This document shows positions 50,377 to 58,493 of a stretch of DNA of 64,000 nt, one piece after another; position 1 is the first letter of the stretch; each line of letters opens with the position of its first letter. Below the pieces are notes generated by a model that ran no database searches, was not told where the DNA came from, and saw only the letters and a program-made list of their open reading frames with translations. Both the position numbers and the translations under genes were made by a program. Source of the stretch: G965222335 sp965222335 (GTDB taxonomy: Bacteria > Pseudomonadota > Gammaproteobacteria > Pseudomonadales > Halieaceae); the NCBI GenBank assembly GCA_965222335.1, contig OZ244944.1:248001-312000 (forward strand), given 5' to 3'.

Positions 50377-50444
50377 GGACATCTCTCCAAGTGAGGTTCA
50401 AGGTGAATACGCGGCGTTTTCCCAATTGGATGAGATGCCCAGAT

Positions 50445-50469
50445 TTTGTCCCCCTGTCAGATGGACAAA
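50445..50469. promoter_or_regulatory. candidate MerR operator in merR/sigma intergenic region
   Basis: TTTGTCC (50445-50451) and GGACAAA (50463-50469), 7-bp perfect arms 11 bases apart, in the 161-base divergent promoter region. CCTGTCAG (50453-50460), CCTGTCTG (50481-50488) and TGACAGG (50521-50527) are further related repeats. The half-site GGACAAA recurs ahead of the photolyase gene. Confidence 0.45.
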
Positions 50470-50537
50470 GCCCAAATTCACCTGTCTGAATTGTGAGACC
50501 GCCCGTATCAAGGGTGAATTTGACAGGAGTTGAAGAC

Positions 50538-51839
50538 GTGAATCCCAGACACGCCGACATAGATGAGAAGCAACTCGAAACCCTGTTTGAACAGGCCCGT
50601 CGCTATCCATTGCTGAACGCAGAGCAGGAGCGCGCCACGGACACCATGAAGTGGGAGGCGGTGCACAGTATTCGCAAAATGCTGCTGTCTCGCGCCGCCG
50701 GCCGCAGGCTGGCGCTGGTGGTGGCATCCAATATTCTGGACAATCCGCCGGAAATCGAGCGCATTGCCCAGCGTGACCAGTACTTTGTGCTGCGCCGCGA
50801 ACTCAGCCACTTCACCACTCGAGGCAAGAACCGTGAGCAGCTCCAAGCCTTCGTCGCACTGCTGCATGTGCCCGCCGAGCGCGGGCAACTGCAGGCGGCA
50901 GCCGCTGAGCTCGCCTGGTCAGCCAGCCTGTGGGTCGGCCTGGCCAACCTGCTCAGCCGCCTCGCCGGACGCAGCAACCCCTGCGTGGTGGCCGACGCGC
51001 TGTCGAGCTGGCAAAACAGCTGGCCGGCAAAGACAAGTCTGCGCATTGCCCGGGAGCGCGACCTCGACGACCTGAACGCCGCCCTGGGCCGATTCAATGA
51101 CGCCCGCGACACGCTCACCCTGCATAACCTGCGTCTGGTTTACACCATCGCCGGGCGTCACACGGGTCGCGGGGTGCCGTTGGCGGACCTGATTCAGGAA
51201 GGCACCTTGGGGCTGATCCGCGCCGCGGAGAAATTCGAGTACGCCAAGGGCTACCGTTTCAGCACCTACTGCTTTAACTGGATCAGCCAGAGTGTGCGGC
51301 GCGCGGTCGGTGACACCGGTGCCCTGATCCGCTACCCGACCCACGTGCGCGAGCAGGTCAACAAGCTGTACGTCACGCGGGAAAAGCTGATGCAGGATAC
51401 CGGCCGTGCACCCAGCGATGCGCTTCTGGCGGAAACCACCGGGCTGTCCACGGAGAAGACCCGGTCGCTGCGTCAGCTGCGCAATTTCTCCACCTCCCTG
51501 GATACGCCACTCTACGATGACGGCGAGACGACCCTGGAGGAGCAACTACCCGCGAGGGAGGAGTACAACAGTAACCGCCTGGCGGAACAGCAGTCCCTCC
51601 ACCGCAGCCTGGTACGTGAAATCAGTCGCCTGGACGATAACGAACAGCGAATCGTGATGGCGCGCTGGGGCCTGCATGACGGGCCGCCGCTGTCGCGCGC
51701 TGAACTCGCGGACATGCTCTCGGTGAGCCGCGAATGGATCAGGCAGCTTGAGGTCTCGGCGCTGGAGAAGCTCAGCCATAACGACATGGTGCGGGCCATG
51801 TTCGCCGATCACGCCGATGCCGGAGGCGATGCCGCCTGA
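50538..51839 (+). CDS. Sigma-70 family RNA polymerase sigma factor (group 2/3, non-standard)
   Basis: 433 residues from GTG 50538 (AGGAG 8 bases before). About 170 N-terminal residues are unlike RpoD or RpoS. Region 2: HNLRLVYTIAGRHTGRGVPL, LADLIQEGTLGLIRAAEKFEY, GYRFSTYCFNWISQSVRRAV (core and -10 binding). Region 3 follows and region 4 ends with LSRAELADMLSVSREWIRQLEVSALEKL. The size excludes ECF type. Divergence from the MerR regulator resembles light-induced sigma factors under LitR control. Probably drives the photolyase-cluster genes. Confidence 0.85.
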   Translation: MNPRHADIDEKQLETLFEQARRYPLLNAEQERATDTMKWEAVHSIRKMLLSRAAGRRLALVVASNILDNPPEIERIAQRDQYFVLRRELSHFTTRGKNREQLQAFVALLHVPAERGQLQAAAAELAWSASLWVGLANLLSRLAGRSNPCVVADALSSWQNSWPAKTSLRIARERDLDDLNAALGRFNDARDTLTLHNLRLVYTIAGRHTGRGVPLADLIQEGTLGLIRAAEKFEYAKGYRFSTYCFNWISQSVRRAVGDTGALIRYPTHVREQVNKLYVTREKLMQDTGRAPSDALLAETTGLSTEKTRSLRQLRNFSTSLDTPLYDDGETTLEEQLPAREEYNSNRLAEQQSLHRSLVREISRLDDNEQRIVMARWGLHDGPPLSRAELADMLSVSREWIRQLEVSALEKLSHNDMVRAMFADHADAGGDAA

Positions 51840-51848
51840 CCCCGCCTT

Positions 51849-51869
51849 GCGCCGGCGCCGCGCCGGCGC
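51849..51869 (+). terminator. GC hairpin between sigma factor and tudS-ybgA gene
   Basis: GCGCCGGCG (51849-51857) / CGCCGGCGC (51861-51869), a 9-bp stem with a CCG loop, in the 45-base gap. No T-run, so it may attenuate, protect an mRNA end or modulate translation of the next gene rather than terminate fully. Confidence 0.4.
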
Positions 51870-51884
51870 TAATGTCGCAGCAAC

Positions 51885-52856
51885 ATGAGTGAACAATCCG
51901 ACACCAACCCGCGACCTACCCTGGGCATCGGCGCCTGCCTGGCAGGACAGGCGGTGCGCTACAACGGCCAGACCAAGGCGCCGAACACGCACGTGCGCGC
52001 CCTTGCGGAGAGCTTCGAGATGCGCAGCTTCTGTCCGGAGATGGGTATTGGCATGGGTGTACCGCGCCAGCCCATCCATCTGGTGGGCAGCGACAGCGAT
52101 CACGTGCGGGCCCTGGACGTGGCGGGACACGAACACGACTACACCGAGCGCCTGGCTGGATACGCCGGCGACACCCTGGCGCGGGCCCCGGAACTGTGCG
52201 GTTACGTGCTGGTCAAGGGAAGCCCCAGCTGTGGCTACGACCGGGTCAAGCGCTATGGCGACAACGGCCACAGTATCGCGGCGGATGCCCAGGGTATTTT
52301 CGCCGCGGCGTTGTGCAGAGCCGACCCCCTGCTACCTCTGGAGGACGACGGCCGCCTGAATGACCCCGGCCTGCGGGAGAGCTTCGTGACCCGCGCCTAC
52401 ACCTATCATGAGTGGAAGCAGTTGCGCGATCGCGGCATCACGGCCCACGCGATCGTCGACTTCTACAGCCGCTACAAGTATCTCGTCATGGCCCACCATG
52501 TCCCTGGCTACAAGGCGCTGGGCCGGCTGGTGGCCGCTGCGGGCAAGGGCGATATAGATGAATTGGCGGATGAGTTTATCCACCAGTTGATGGCTGCTTT
52601 AAGCCACCGGGCAACCCAGCGCTCCCACAGCAATGTGCTGTTTCACCTGTCTGGCTACCTCAAGCGCCAGCTCAGCGATGCCGAGCGCCAGCGTCTCAAA
52701 GCGCTGATTGACCAGTACCGCACCGGTGACGTGCCGCTGATTGTGCCAATCACCCTGCTCAAGCATCACTTCGCCAACAACCCCAACCCCTACATCGACC
52801 AGCAGGTCTTCATGCAGCCGTACCCGGATGAGCTGCGTCTGCGCAATCTGCTGTAA
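51885..52856 (+). CDS. TudS (DUF523) - YbgA (DUF1722) fusion protein
   Basis: 323 residues. N-terminal half: GIGACLAGQAVRYNG, FCPEMGIGMGVPR and GSPSCG supply the three cysteines that hold the [4Fe-4S] cluster of DUF523 thiouracil desulfidases (TudS). The C-terminal half (about 185-323, FYSRYKYLVMAHHVPGYKALG, HSNVLFHLSGYLKR, IPLIVPITLLKHH-like) is DUF1722/YbgA. The fusion is widely found beside photolyase and MerR genes in proteobacteria; its role there is unknown. Possibly thionucleotide salvage or repair. Confidence 0.85.
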   Translation: MSEQSDTNPRPTLGIGACLAGQAVRYNGQTKAPNTHVRALAESFEMRSFCPEMGIGMGVPRQPIHLVGSDSDHVRALDVAGHEHDYTERLAGYAGDTLARAPELCGYVLVKGSPSCGYDRVKRYGDNGHSIAADAQGIFAAALCRADPLLPLEDDGRLNDPGLRESFVTRAYTYHEWKQLRDRGITAHAIVDFYSRYKYLVMAHHVPGYKALGRLVAAAGKGDIDELADEFIHQLMAALSHRATQRSHSNVLFHLSGYLKRQLSDAERQRLKALIDQYRTGDVPLIVPITLLKHHFANNPNPYIDQQVFMQPYPDELRLRNLL

Positions 52857-52865
52857 CCGCGCGCC

Positions 52866-53756
52866 CTACTCCCGCGCCCGTATGTCGGCCACGGCAGCGT
52901 CGAGGTTATCGAAGGCGAAGGAAAACCCGGACTCGCGCAGCCCCGCAGGCACAACGCGCTGCCCCGCCAGCAGGAGTTCCTCGGCCATTTCGCCCAGCAT
53001 CAGGCGCAGCACGGGCGCCGGCACTGGCAGCGCTGCCAGGGTGCGGTAGTGCTGGCGCATGACCTCGCAGAAACCGCGGCTCGTCACAGGCTCCGGCGCG
53101 GTGATATTGAAGGGGCCTGACAGGCAGGGCTGCGCTAACAGGTAAAGGATGGCTGCGATGACGTCGCTGCGGTGCACCCAGCTCAGCCACTGGCCTCCCT
53201 GGCCCATCCAGTTCGCCATACCGAAGCGGAACGGTCGCGACATATCCGCATAGGCCCCACCGTCGGTGTCCAGCACAACCCCCAGGCGCAGAAAGCAGGT
53301 GCGTACCCCGGATTTTTCGGCGCCGCCGGCGGCGGCCTCCCAGTCCCGGCAGAGGACGCTGGAAAAGGCCGCCGTCGACGCCGATGTCTCGGTCAGGAAG
53401 TTATCGCCCTGGGGCCCGTAGAAACCGATCGCGCTGGCGCTGAGGAAAACTTCGGGCTTGTGTCTCGCCGCCTGCACCCAGGACACCAGCTTGCGGGTGG
53501 TCTGGATGCGGCTGTCGCGGATCACCTGTTTGTACGCCTGGGTCCAGCGCTGGCCCGCAAGCGAGGCGCCGGCGAGATTGACCACGGCATCGACCGGCGT
53601 ACTGCCTATATCCGACAGCGAGCGCACGTAGCGGGTAGTGCTGGTATTTTCCAGCCGTTGCCGGGTGAGCACGGTCACCCGGTGTCCGTCGTTCTCCAAC
53701 CGCGGCACCAGCGCGCTGCCGATAAACCCGGTCCCACCACTGATCAGAACGTGCAT
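52866..53756 (-). CDS. TIGR01777 family NAD-dependent epimerase/dehydratase-like protein
   Basis: 296 residues, extended SDR. MHVLISGGTGFIGSALVPRL is the NAD(P) loop; VDAVVNLAGASLAGQRWTQAYKQVIRDSRI is the TIGR01777 signature and SASAIGFYGPQGD carries the Tyr-region motif. C-terminal DUF1731-like part (LMLGEMAEELLLAGQRVVPAGL). Commonly linked with photolyase clusters and with YfcH of E. coli; substrate unknown. Oriented against the neighbours, ending 9 bases from the tudS-ybgA stop. Confidence 0.88.
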   Translation of the reverse strand: MHVLISGGTGFIGSALVPRLENDGHRVTVLTRQRLENTSTTRYVRSLSDIGSTPVDAVVNLAGASLAGQRWTQAYKQVIRDSRIQTTRKLVSWVQAARHKPEVFLSASAIGFYGPQGDNFLTETSASTAAFSSVLCRDWEAAAGGAEKSGVRTCFLRLGVVLDTDGGAYADMSRPFRFGMANWMGQGGQWLSWVHRSDVIAAILYLLAQPCLSGPFNITAPEPVTSRGFCEVMRQHYRTLAALPVPAPVLRLMLGEMAEELLLAGQRVVPAGLRESGFSFAFDNLDAAVADIRARE

Positions 53757-53860
53757 ACTTGCCCCCGCTGTCCCCTTGCAGACTTTACGCTGCGCGGCCG
53801 CGCTGGATCAATCTGAGCGACGGTAAATCCTCAATAAACGCAACACCGTATACTGGGGTT

Positions 53861-54748
53861 ATGCATGAGATCACATCCCGGGGACTGACCCTGACCCGTT
53901 TTCTGGCGAGCCATCCACGCCTGGTGGTCCTGACCGGCGCCGGTATCAGCCGCGAATCCGGCATCCCCACCTATCGCGACGAACAGGGCAGCTGGCAGCA
54001 CGATGCGCCCATGACGCACCAGGCCTTCGTCGGCAACGAGGCAGCGCGACGGCGCTACTGGAGCCGGTCTTTCGTCGGCTGGCCGGTGATGCGTGATGCC
54101 CGCCCCAACACCGCCCACCTCGCCCTCGCCACCCTGGAGCGCAGGGGCGCGATCGAGCTCGTGATAACCCAGAACGTCGACCGGCTGCACCAGCGTGCGG
54201 GGAGCCAGGCAGTGGTCGACCTGCACGGTCGCCTGGACCGGGTGCGCTGCCTGGAGTGTGGCCTGTTACGACCGCGGGAGACCGTCCAGCGGACGCTGGA
54301 ACACCTGGGCTACCGCGGCCAGCCGGCAACGCCACACCCGGCCAGCCTGCGCCCGGACGGCGACGTGGACGGACTGCCTGACGCCACCTCACACCTCGAC
54401 ACGCCCCGCTGTGAACAATGCCGCGGCGTGCTGATGCCCGATGTAGTGTTCTTCGGCGGCTCGGTACCCGGCGCCACAGTGGCCGCCTGCCGCGAGGCGC
54501 TGGCGCGGGCGGATGCGCTGCTGGTGGTAGGCAGTTCCCTGCAGGTCTACTCGGGGTTTCGCTTCTGTCGCGCCGCGGCAGTCGCCGGCCTGCCCCTGGC
54601 CCTTCTGAATCCCGGGGTCACCCGCGCGGACGACCTGGCGACCTACAAGTGGGCGGCGCCCGCGGGGCCGGCGTTGTGGGACGCGGTCAATGGCCTGGGC
54701 ATAAAAAAGCCCGGGGGTGGCCCGGGCAAGTTGGGGGGAAGGACCTGA
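53861..54748 (+). CDS. Sirtuin (Sir2-type NAD-dependent protein deacylase), SIRT4-like
   Basis: 295 residues. GAGIS (26-30), TQNVD (103-107), catalytic His122 in DLHG, zinc cysteines RCLECG (130, 133) and a later CEQC, and GSSLQVY for NAD. The sequence is nearest the SIRT4-like class II group, unlike CobB. Removes acyl or ADP-ribosyl-related marks from Lys. ATG 53861 follows TATACT (53849-53854) so closely that transcription may begin near the start codon; GGGG precedes it. An in-frame ATG at 53759 is excluded because it would overlap the divergent promoter. Confidence 0.9.
   Translation: MHEITSRGLTLTRFLASHPRLVVLTGAGISRESGIPTYRDEQGSWQHDAPMTHQAFVGNEAARRRYWSRSFVGWPVMRDARPNTAHLALATLERRGAIELVITQNVDRLHQRAGSQAVVDLHGRLDRVRCLECGLLRPRETVQRTLEHLGYRGQPATPHPASLRPDGDVDGLPDATSHLDTPRCEQCRGVLMPDVVFFGGSVPGATVAACREALARADALLVVGSSLQVYSGFRFCRAAAVAGLPLALLNPGVTRADDLATYKWAAPAGPALWDAVNGLGIKKPGGGPGKLGGRT
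54703..54727 (-). terminator. minus-strand terminator-shaped hairpin inside sirtuin 3' end
   Basis: GCCCGGG (54709-54715) / CCCGGGC (54721-54727), loop GGTGG, with six A on the plus-strand left side, so the T-run lies on the minus strand. The shape is that of an intrinsic terminator for leftward transcription, though no minus-strand gene is known to its right. Confidence 0.45.
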
Positions 54749-54750
54749 TT

Positions 54751-54768
54751 CGGCATTCGCACATGCCG
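54751..54768. promoter_or_regulatory. small hairpin upstream of phrB
   Basis: CGGCAT (54751-54756) / ATGCCG (54763-54768), loop TCGCAC, three bases after the sirtuin stop. Position in the 158-base gap suggests a regulatory site or RNA hairpin. Weak evidence. Confidence 0.3.
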
Positions 54769-54824
54769 AGGGTCTGATGGAGTTACGCGCCCCCGATGCC
54801 CGCGGATGTGTCACTTGTGGCTGC

Positions 54825-54860
54825 TTGACCTGCAGTTTCTGGACAATACCTGGACAAAGA
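54825..54860 (+). promoter_or_regulatory. phrB promoter region with GGACAA repeats
   Basis: TTGACC (54825-54830) is a good -35. TGGACAA (54840-54846) and TGGACAA (54851-54857) are direct repeats that match the half-site of the merR/sigma palindrome. The -10 is not obvious, as expected for a promoter that uses an alternative sigma factor or MerR-type twist. Confidence 0.4.
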
Positions 54861-54906
54861 AATGCAGACAGTTGATCTCAACGCCGCGGAGGCCCGTAAT
54901 ACACCC

Positions 54907-56358
54907 ATGCAATCACCGATTATCTTCTGGTTTCGCCAGGATCTCAGGTTGGCAGACCACGCCGGGTTCAGCGCTGCGGCGGCTACCGGCAAGCCCTTGA
55001 TTCCGCTGTATATTCTGGACGACAAGACGCCCGGCGCCTGGCGTCCGGGCGGGGCCAGCCGCTGGTGGCTGCACCACAGCCTGCAGGCGCTGTCGGCCGC
55101 CCTGGAGGACCAATACGATCTGCCGCTGAGCTACCGCAGCGGGCCCACGGAGAAAGTACTCGCGGCAGTCATCGAGGAGACCGGCGCCGATGCGGTGTAC
55201 TGCAGCCGCGCCTACGAGCCCTGGGCGGGGCCGCTGGAGGAGCGCCTGCATCGGCGCCTCGCCGAAGATGGGGTCGAGTTCAAGCGCTTCCCAGGCACCC
55301 TCCTGTGGGAGCCCGGCACGATCCTCAACCAGTCCGGTGGCCCCTTCAAGGTCTTTACCCCTTTCTGGCGCCGCTGTCTGCGGGAAACGCCTCCGGCGCT
55401 GCCCATCCCGGCACCGGAACAGGCCACTCGCGCGAGCCGCTATCCCGCCAGCGAGACCCTCGCAGACTGGCAGCTGACCCCCAGCCGGCCCGACTGGGCC
55501 GCCGGTTGGGACGCTATCTGGCATCCCGGGCAAGAAGGTGCCGGGGACAGCCTGGCTGGCTTCCTTTCGGAGCGCCTGCCCCGTTACGGCGAGGGTCGGG
55601 ATATCCCCGGCGAAGCCCTTACCAGTCGTCTGTCCCCCCACCTGCACTACGGCGAAATCTCGCCCCGTGCGGTATGGCATGCTGCCCGTGCACGGGCCGA
55701 GGCAGAGCCCGCGCTGTCCGGCGAGGCGGACAAGTTCCTGAGCGAGCTCGGCTGGCGTGAGTTTTCCTACCACCTGCTGCACCAGTTCCCGTCGATCCCC
55801 GAGGAACCCTTCAAGCCTGGATTCGCGGCCTTCCCCTGGGGTAGTGACCAGCGGGCCCTGCGGGCCTGGCAACGGGGCCAGACCGGTTACCCCATTGTGG
55901 ACGCCGGCATGCGGGAATTGTGGCAGACCGGCTACATGCACAACCGGGTGCGCATGGTGGTCGCGTCCTTTCTCAGCAAACACCTGCTCCTGCACTGGCG
56001 CGAGGGCGAGTCCTGGTTCTGGGACACGCTGGTCGATGCGGACCTGGCCAGCAACAGCTGCAGCTGGCAGTGGGTTGCAGGCAGCGGCGCGGATGCGGCC
56101 CCCTACTTTCGCATCTTCAATCCCATGACCCAGGGCGAGAAATTCGACGGCGAAGGCCACTATGTACGCCAGTGGGTGCCCGAACTCGCCGCCCTGCCCG
56201 ACAAGTACCTGCACCGTCCATTCGAAGCCCCCGAGGAGGTTCTGCAGGCGGCGGACGTGAAACTGGGAGTCGACTACCCCAAACCCATCGTTGCGCACAA
56301 ACCGGCACGGGAGGCCGCCCTGGACGCCTACAGACATATGCAGGACGCGACCCGCTGA
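54907..56358 (+). CDS. phrB: Deoxyribodipyrimidine photolyase, class I (CPD)
   Basis: 483 residues from ATG 54907 (MQSPIIFWFRQDLRLADH, the standard beginning); a start at 54862 adds 15 extra residues. N-terminal Rossmann antenna domain, FAD domain with WREFSYHLLHQFP, GYPIVDAGMRELWQTGYMHN, RMVVASFLSKHLLLHW and ASNSCSWQWVAGSGADAAPYFRIFNP, the lesion and FAD contacts. Splits cyclobutane pyrimidine dimers with blue light. It is the last gene of the MerR-sigma cluster. The Trp electron-transfer residues are in place (W in WQWVAG); cryptochrome function is less likely. Confidence 0.93.
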   Translation: MQSPIIFWFRQDLRLADHAGFSAAAATGKPLIPLYILDDKTPGAWRPGGASRWWLHHSLQALSAALEDQYDLPLSYRSGPTEKVLAAVIEETGADAVYCSRAYEPWAGPLEERLHRRLAEDGVEFKRFPGTLLWEPGTILNQSGGPFKVFTPFWRRCLRETPPALPIPAPEQATRASRYPASETLADWQLTPSRPDWAAGWDAIWHPGQEGAGDSLAGFLSERLPRYGEGRDIPGEALTSRLSPHLHYGEISPRAVWHAARARAEAEPALSGEADKFLSELGWREFSYHLLHQFPSIPEEPFKPGFAAFPWGSDQRALRAWQRGQTGYPIVDAGMRELWQTGYMHNRVRMVVASFLSKHLLLHWREGESWFWDTLVDADLASNSCSWQWVAGSGADAAPYFRIFNPMTQGEKFDGEGHYVRQWVPELAALPDKYLHRPFEAPEEVLQAADVKLGVDYPKPIVAHKPAREAALDAYRHMQDATR

Positions 56359-56443
56359 AGCGCCTTTTGCGGGTGGCGAATTTTGTCTGTAGGGTCGATA
56401 CTAACGCTATCTAAACCCCAAGGTTCCCAGGAGGAAATCCACC

Positions 56444-57325
56444 ATGCGTTACCGCCTTACCCCCCTCGCTGCCGCGATTGCCCTGACCTGCACCGGCCTC
56501 TGGCACACGGCGGCACAAGCCGATATCGCCGAGGTTGTCACCGAGAACGGCGATGTGATGAGTTTTGAGTACGAAGGCGACATGTTGCGCATCAACACCA
56601 CCTCACAGGGTGAGGGCTATATGCTGATGCGAGACAATAAAATGTACGTGGTATCGATCCAGGACGGCCAGCCAATGGTATTTGACCTTGGCTCCACAAT
56701 GAAAATGTTTGGTGCCATGGCGGAAAGCGCGATGCCCCAGACTGCGGAGAGCAAGGTCATTTCCCTGAAGGCGACCGGACGCAACGAGACCCTGGGTGGC
56801 ATGCAGGGCGAGGTCTATGAATTGCACTTCATCGACACCGAGGGCCGCGAACAGCGCGGGGAAATGGTGTTGTCCAAGGACCCGCGGGCCCTGGGCTTCC
56901 GCGACGCCATCCAGACCATGGCCCTGAGCATGGCGAAGACCCTGGATAACGGGACGCTGAAGGATGAAATGGACGCCGGCCGCGACATGCAGTCACGCCT
57001 TGAGGCACTGGACATGGGGGTGCTGCGCTACGGCAAGGATATGCAGATCCGCTCAATTGAAGACACGACAATAGCCTCCTCCCGCTTCGCCCTCCCCGCG
57101 GAACCCACGGACCTGGGCGCGATGATGCAAGGTGCATTCGGTGGCGGCCAGTCGGGCACCTCGGGCGACGGCAGCAGTAGCGGCGGGGGCATGTTTGGCG
57201 GCCTGTTCGGCGGCAGTGCGGAAAAAGAGGCCGACAAGGCACCGGCGGAAGAGAAGGAAAAATCTGCGGGCGAGGCCATGGGCGAAGCCGTAGGCGAGGC
57301 CTTCGGCAAGCTGTTCGGCAACTAG
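56444..57325 (+). CDS. Secreted protein of unknown function with Gly-rich and amphipathic tail
   Basis: 293 residues. Signal peptide (LTPLAAAIALTCTGLWHTAAQA) and AGGAGG with good spacing. Middle (30-215): beta-rich, with YEGDMLRINTTSQGEGYMLMRDNKMYVVS and a helix LGFRDAIQTMALSMAKTLD; reminiscent of DUF4412-type periplasmic proteins that clamp or report on lipids, but I cannot assign it. The tail has a Gly/Ser linker (QSGTSGDGSSSGGG), then SAEKEADKAPAEEKEK and GEAMGEAVGEAFGKLFG. Alternating charged and glycine-zipper-like sections suggest membrane or self association. Confidence 0.75.
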   Translation: MRYRLTPLAAAIALTCTGLWHTAAQADIAEVVTENGDVMSFEYEGDMLRINTTSQGEGYMLMRDNKMYVVSIQDGQPMVFDLGSTMKMFGAMAESAMPQTAESKVISLKATGRNETLGGMQGEVYELHFIDTEGREQRGEMVLSKDPRALGFRDAIQTMALSMAKTLDNGTLKDEMDAGRDMQSRLEALDMGVLRYGKDMQIRSIEDTTIASSRFALPAEPTDLGAMMQGAFGGGQSGTSGDGSSSGGGMFGGLFGGSAEKEADKAPAEEKEKSAGEAMGEAVGEAFGKLFGN

Positions 57326-57331
57326 GCGGCC

Positions 57332-58009
57332 TCAGCCAGTGGTGGTGCTCCAGCCGCCGGCCAGGGGCAGCACCTGCCCCACCATGTGGGTACATTCATC
57401 GGCCGCCAGGTAGAGCGCCAGGTGTGCTGTATCGCTGCCCTCAGCGACCCGCTTGCTGGGCACCATCTGCTGCAGGTGTGACTTAAAGCGCTCGTTTTCC
57501 AGCATGTCGTCGGGATAATAGGTGTCGTTGCGCACGTAATTCTGCGCGATCGCATTCACCTGCACATTGTATTTCGCCAGCTCCAGGCCGGTAGCCCGAA
57601 TGAAAGCGTTCTGTGCCCCCCGGGCCGCGCAGTAGGCGGCGGCATGGGGAATGCCACGCAGCGGCGCCGCGCTGGTGACTGCCACGATTTTACCGGAGCC
57701 GCGAGCCTTCATCGGGCCCGCGGCTCCACGCACCACGCGCATCAAAGGGTCGACCAGGGTCGCGAACAGGCGCGCCCAGTCGGCGTCCTCGATCTGCTCG
57801 ACCGGTGCCGAACGCGGCGGTTCCGCCAGGTTGACCACCAGGATATCGGGCAGCGGATCCAGCAGCGTCTCGACGTCGGCGTCACGGTAATCCCTGCCCT
57901 CATCGGCGATCACCCTTGCACCCGCATCGACAAAAGCGGCGTGAATCGCGGGCCCCATGTAGCGATCCGCGGAGGTAATCACGACCGACCTGTCCTCCCA
58001 GGCAGTCAC
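57332..58009 (-). CDS. SDR family oxidoreductase, atypical short form
   Basis: 225 residues from GTG 58009, whose TG is shared with the stop of the arsR-type gene (GTGA overlap). Rossmann core: VVITSADRYMGPAIHAAFVDAGARVI in place of the canonical TGxxxGxG, NLAEPP for NNAG, SAAPLRGIPHAAAYCAARGA with Tyr but Ala where the active Lys is usual (YCAARG), and a C-terminal PLAGGWSTTTG. The missing glycine loop and Lys suggest a degenerate, perhaps non-catalytic or substrate-specialised SDR. The longer frame to 58291 overlaps the regulator and is not used. Confidence 0.8.
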   Translation of the reverse strand: MTAWEDRSVVITSADRYMGPAIHAAFVDAGARVIADEGRDYRDADVETLLDPLPDILVVNLAEPPRSAPVEQIEDADWARLFATLVDPLMRVVRGAAGPMKARGSGKIVAVTSAAPLRGIPHAAAYCAARGAQNAFIRATGLELAKYNVQVNAIAQNYVRNDTYYPDDMLENERFKSHLQQMVPSKRVAEGSDTAHLALYLAADECTHMVGQVLPLAGGWSTTTG

Positions 58010-58380
58010 GCGCAGTCTCTCGGCAATGAAGTGTCGCCTGCGTTTACTCGCCGCGCCCTGGCTGGACGCCTGGCAAATGCCGTCCAGTCCGCTTGATAGG
58101 TCGCTTCCTGGCTGAGCCCGGAGATCACGGAGTCGAGCAGTCTCGCCTGCCACGCAGGCATTGACGTGGCACGCCGGTAGTAGTTCCAGTTGGCGTCCCG
58201 GCGTCCCTGCAGGAAGCCCGCCTCCCGCAGCGCCGCGAGCGACTTGGAGATCGTCGGCTGGGAAATATCCAGGCAATCCAGGATCTCGCACACACAGACC
58301 TCGTCAGAATTCACGACGAGATACAGGCAGCGCAGGCGGTTGCGGTTGGCCAGGGTGGCGAGAATCTGCTCGGGAGTCAT
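58006..58380 (-). CDS. ArsR/SmtB family regulator
   Basis: 124 residues, winged helix: ILATLANRNRLRCLYLVVN, then EVCVCEILDCLDISQPTISKSLAALREAGFLQGRRDANWNYYR. The CVC motif on the alpha3 helix is the metal site of arsenic-type ArsR, with an extra Cys in ILDCLD. Binds As(III)/Sb(III) and leaves its operator when bound, by family knowledge. Coupled to an SDR gene downstream and not to the arsC-acr3-arsH operon 48 kb away; it could regulate both. GTG-coupled translation is unusual for ArsR. Confidence 0.88.
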   Translation of the reverse strand: MTPEQILATLANRNRLRCLYLVVNSDEVCVCEILDCLDISQPTISKSLAALREAGFLQGRRDANWNYYRRATSMPAWQARLLDSVISGLSQEATYQADWTAFARRPARARRVNAGDTSLPRDCA

Positions 58381-58493
58381 GGTGTGCGTTCTGAAATGTC
58401 CACGTGGTGGTTCAAGGAGCAGGTTACCGCAGGATCAACTGCAATACACCTGCCGGCCGCTGTGATGCCGTGCGTTAACAGGCTGGCCCGGAA

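Noticed and set aside
54913..56337. 474-codon minus-strand frame over the photolyase
   Set aside because: Opposite a clear photolyase; no supporting motif.
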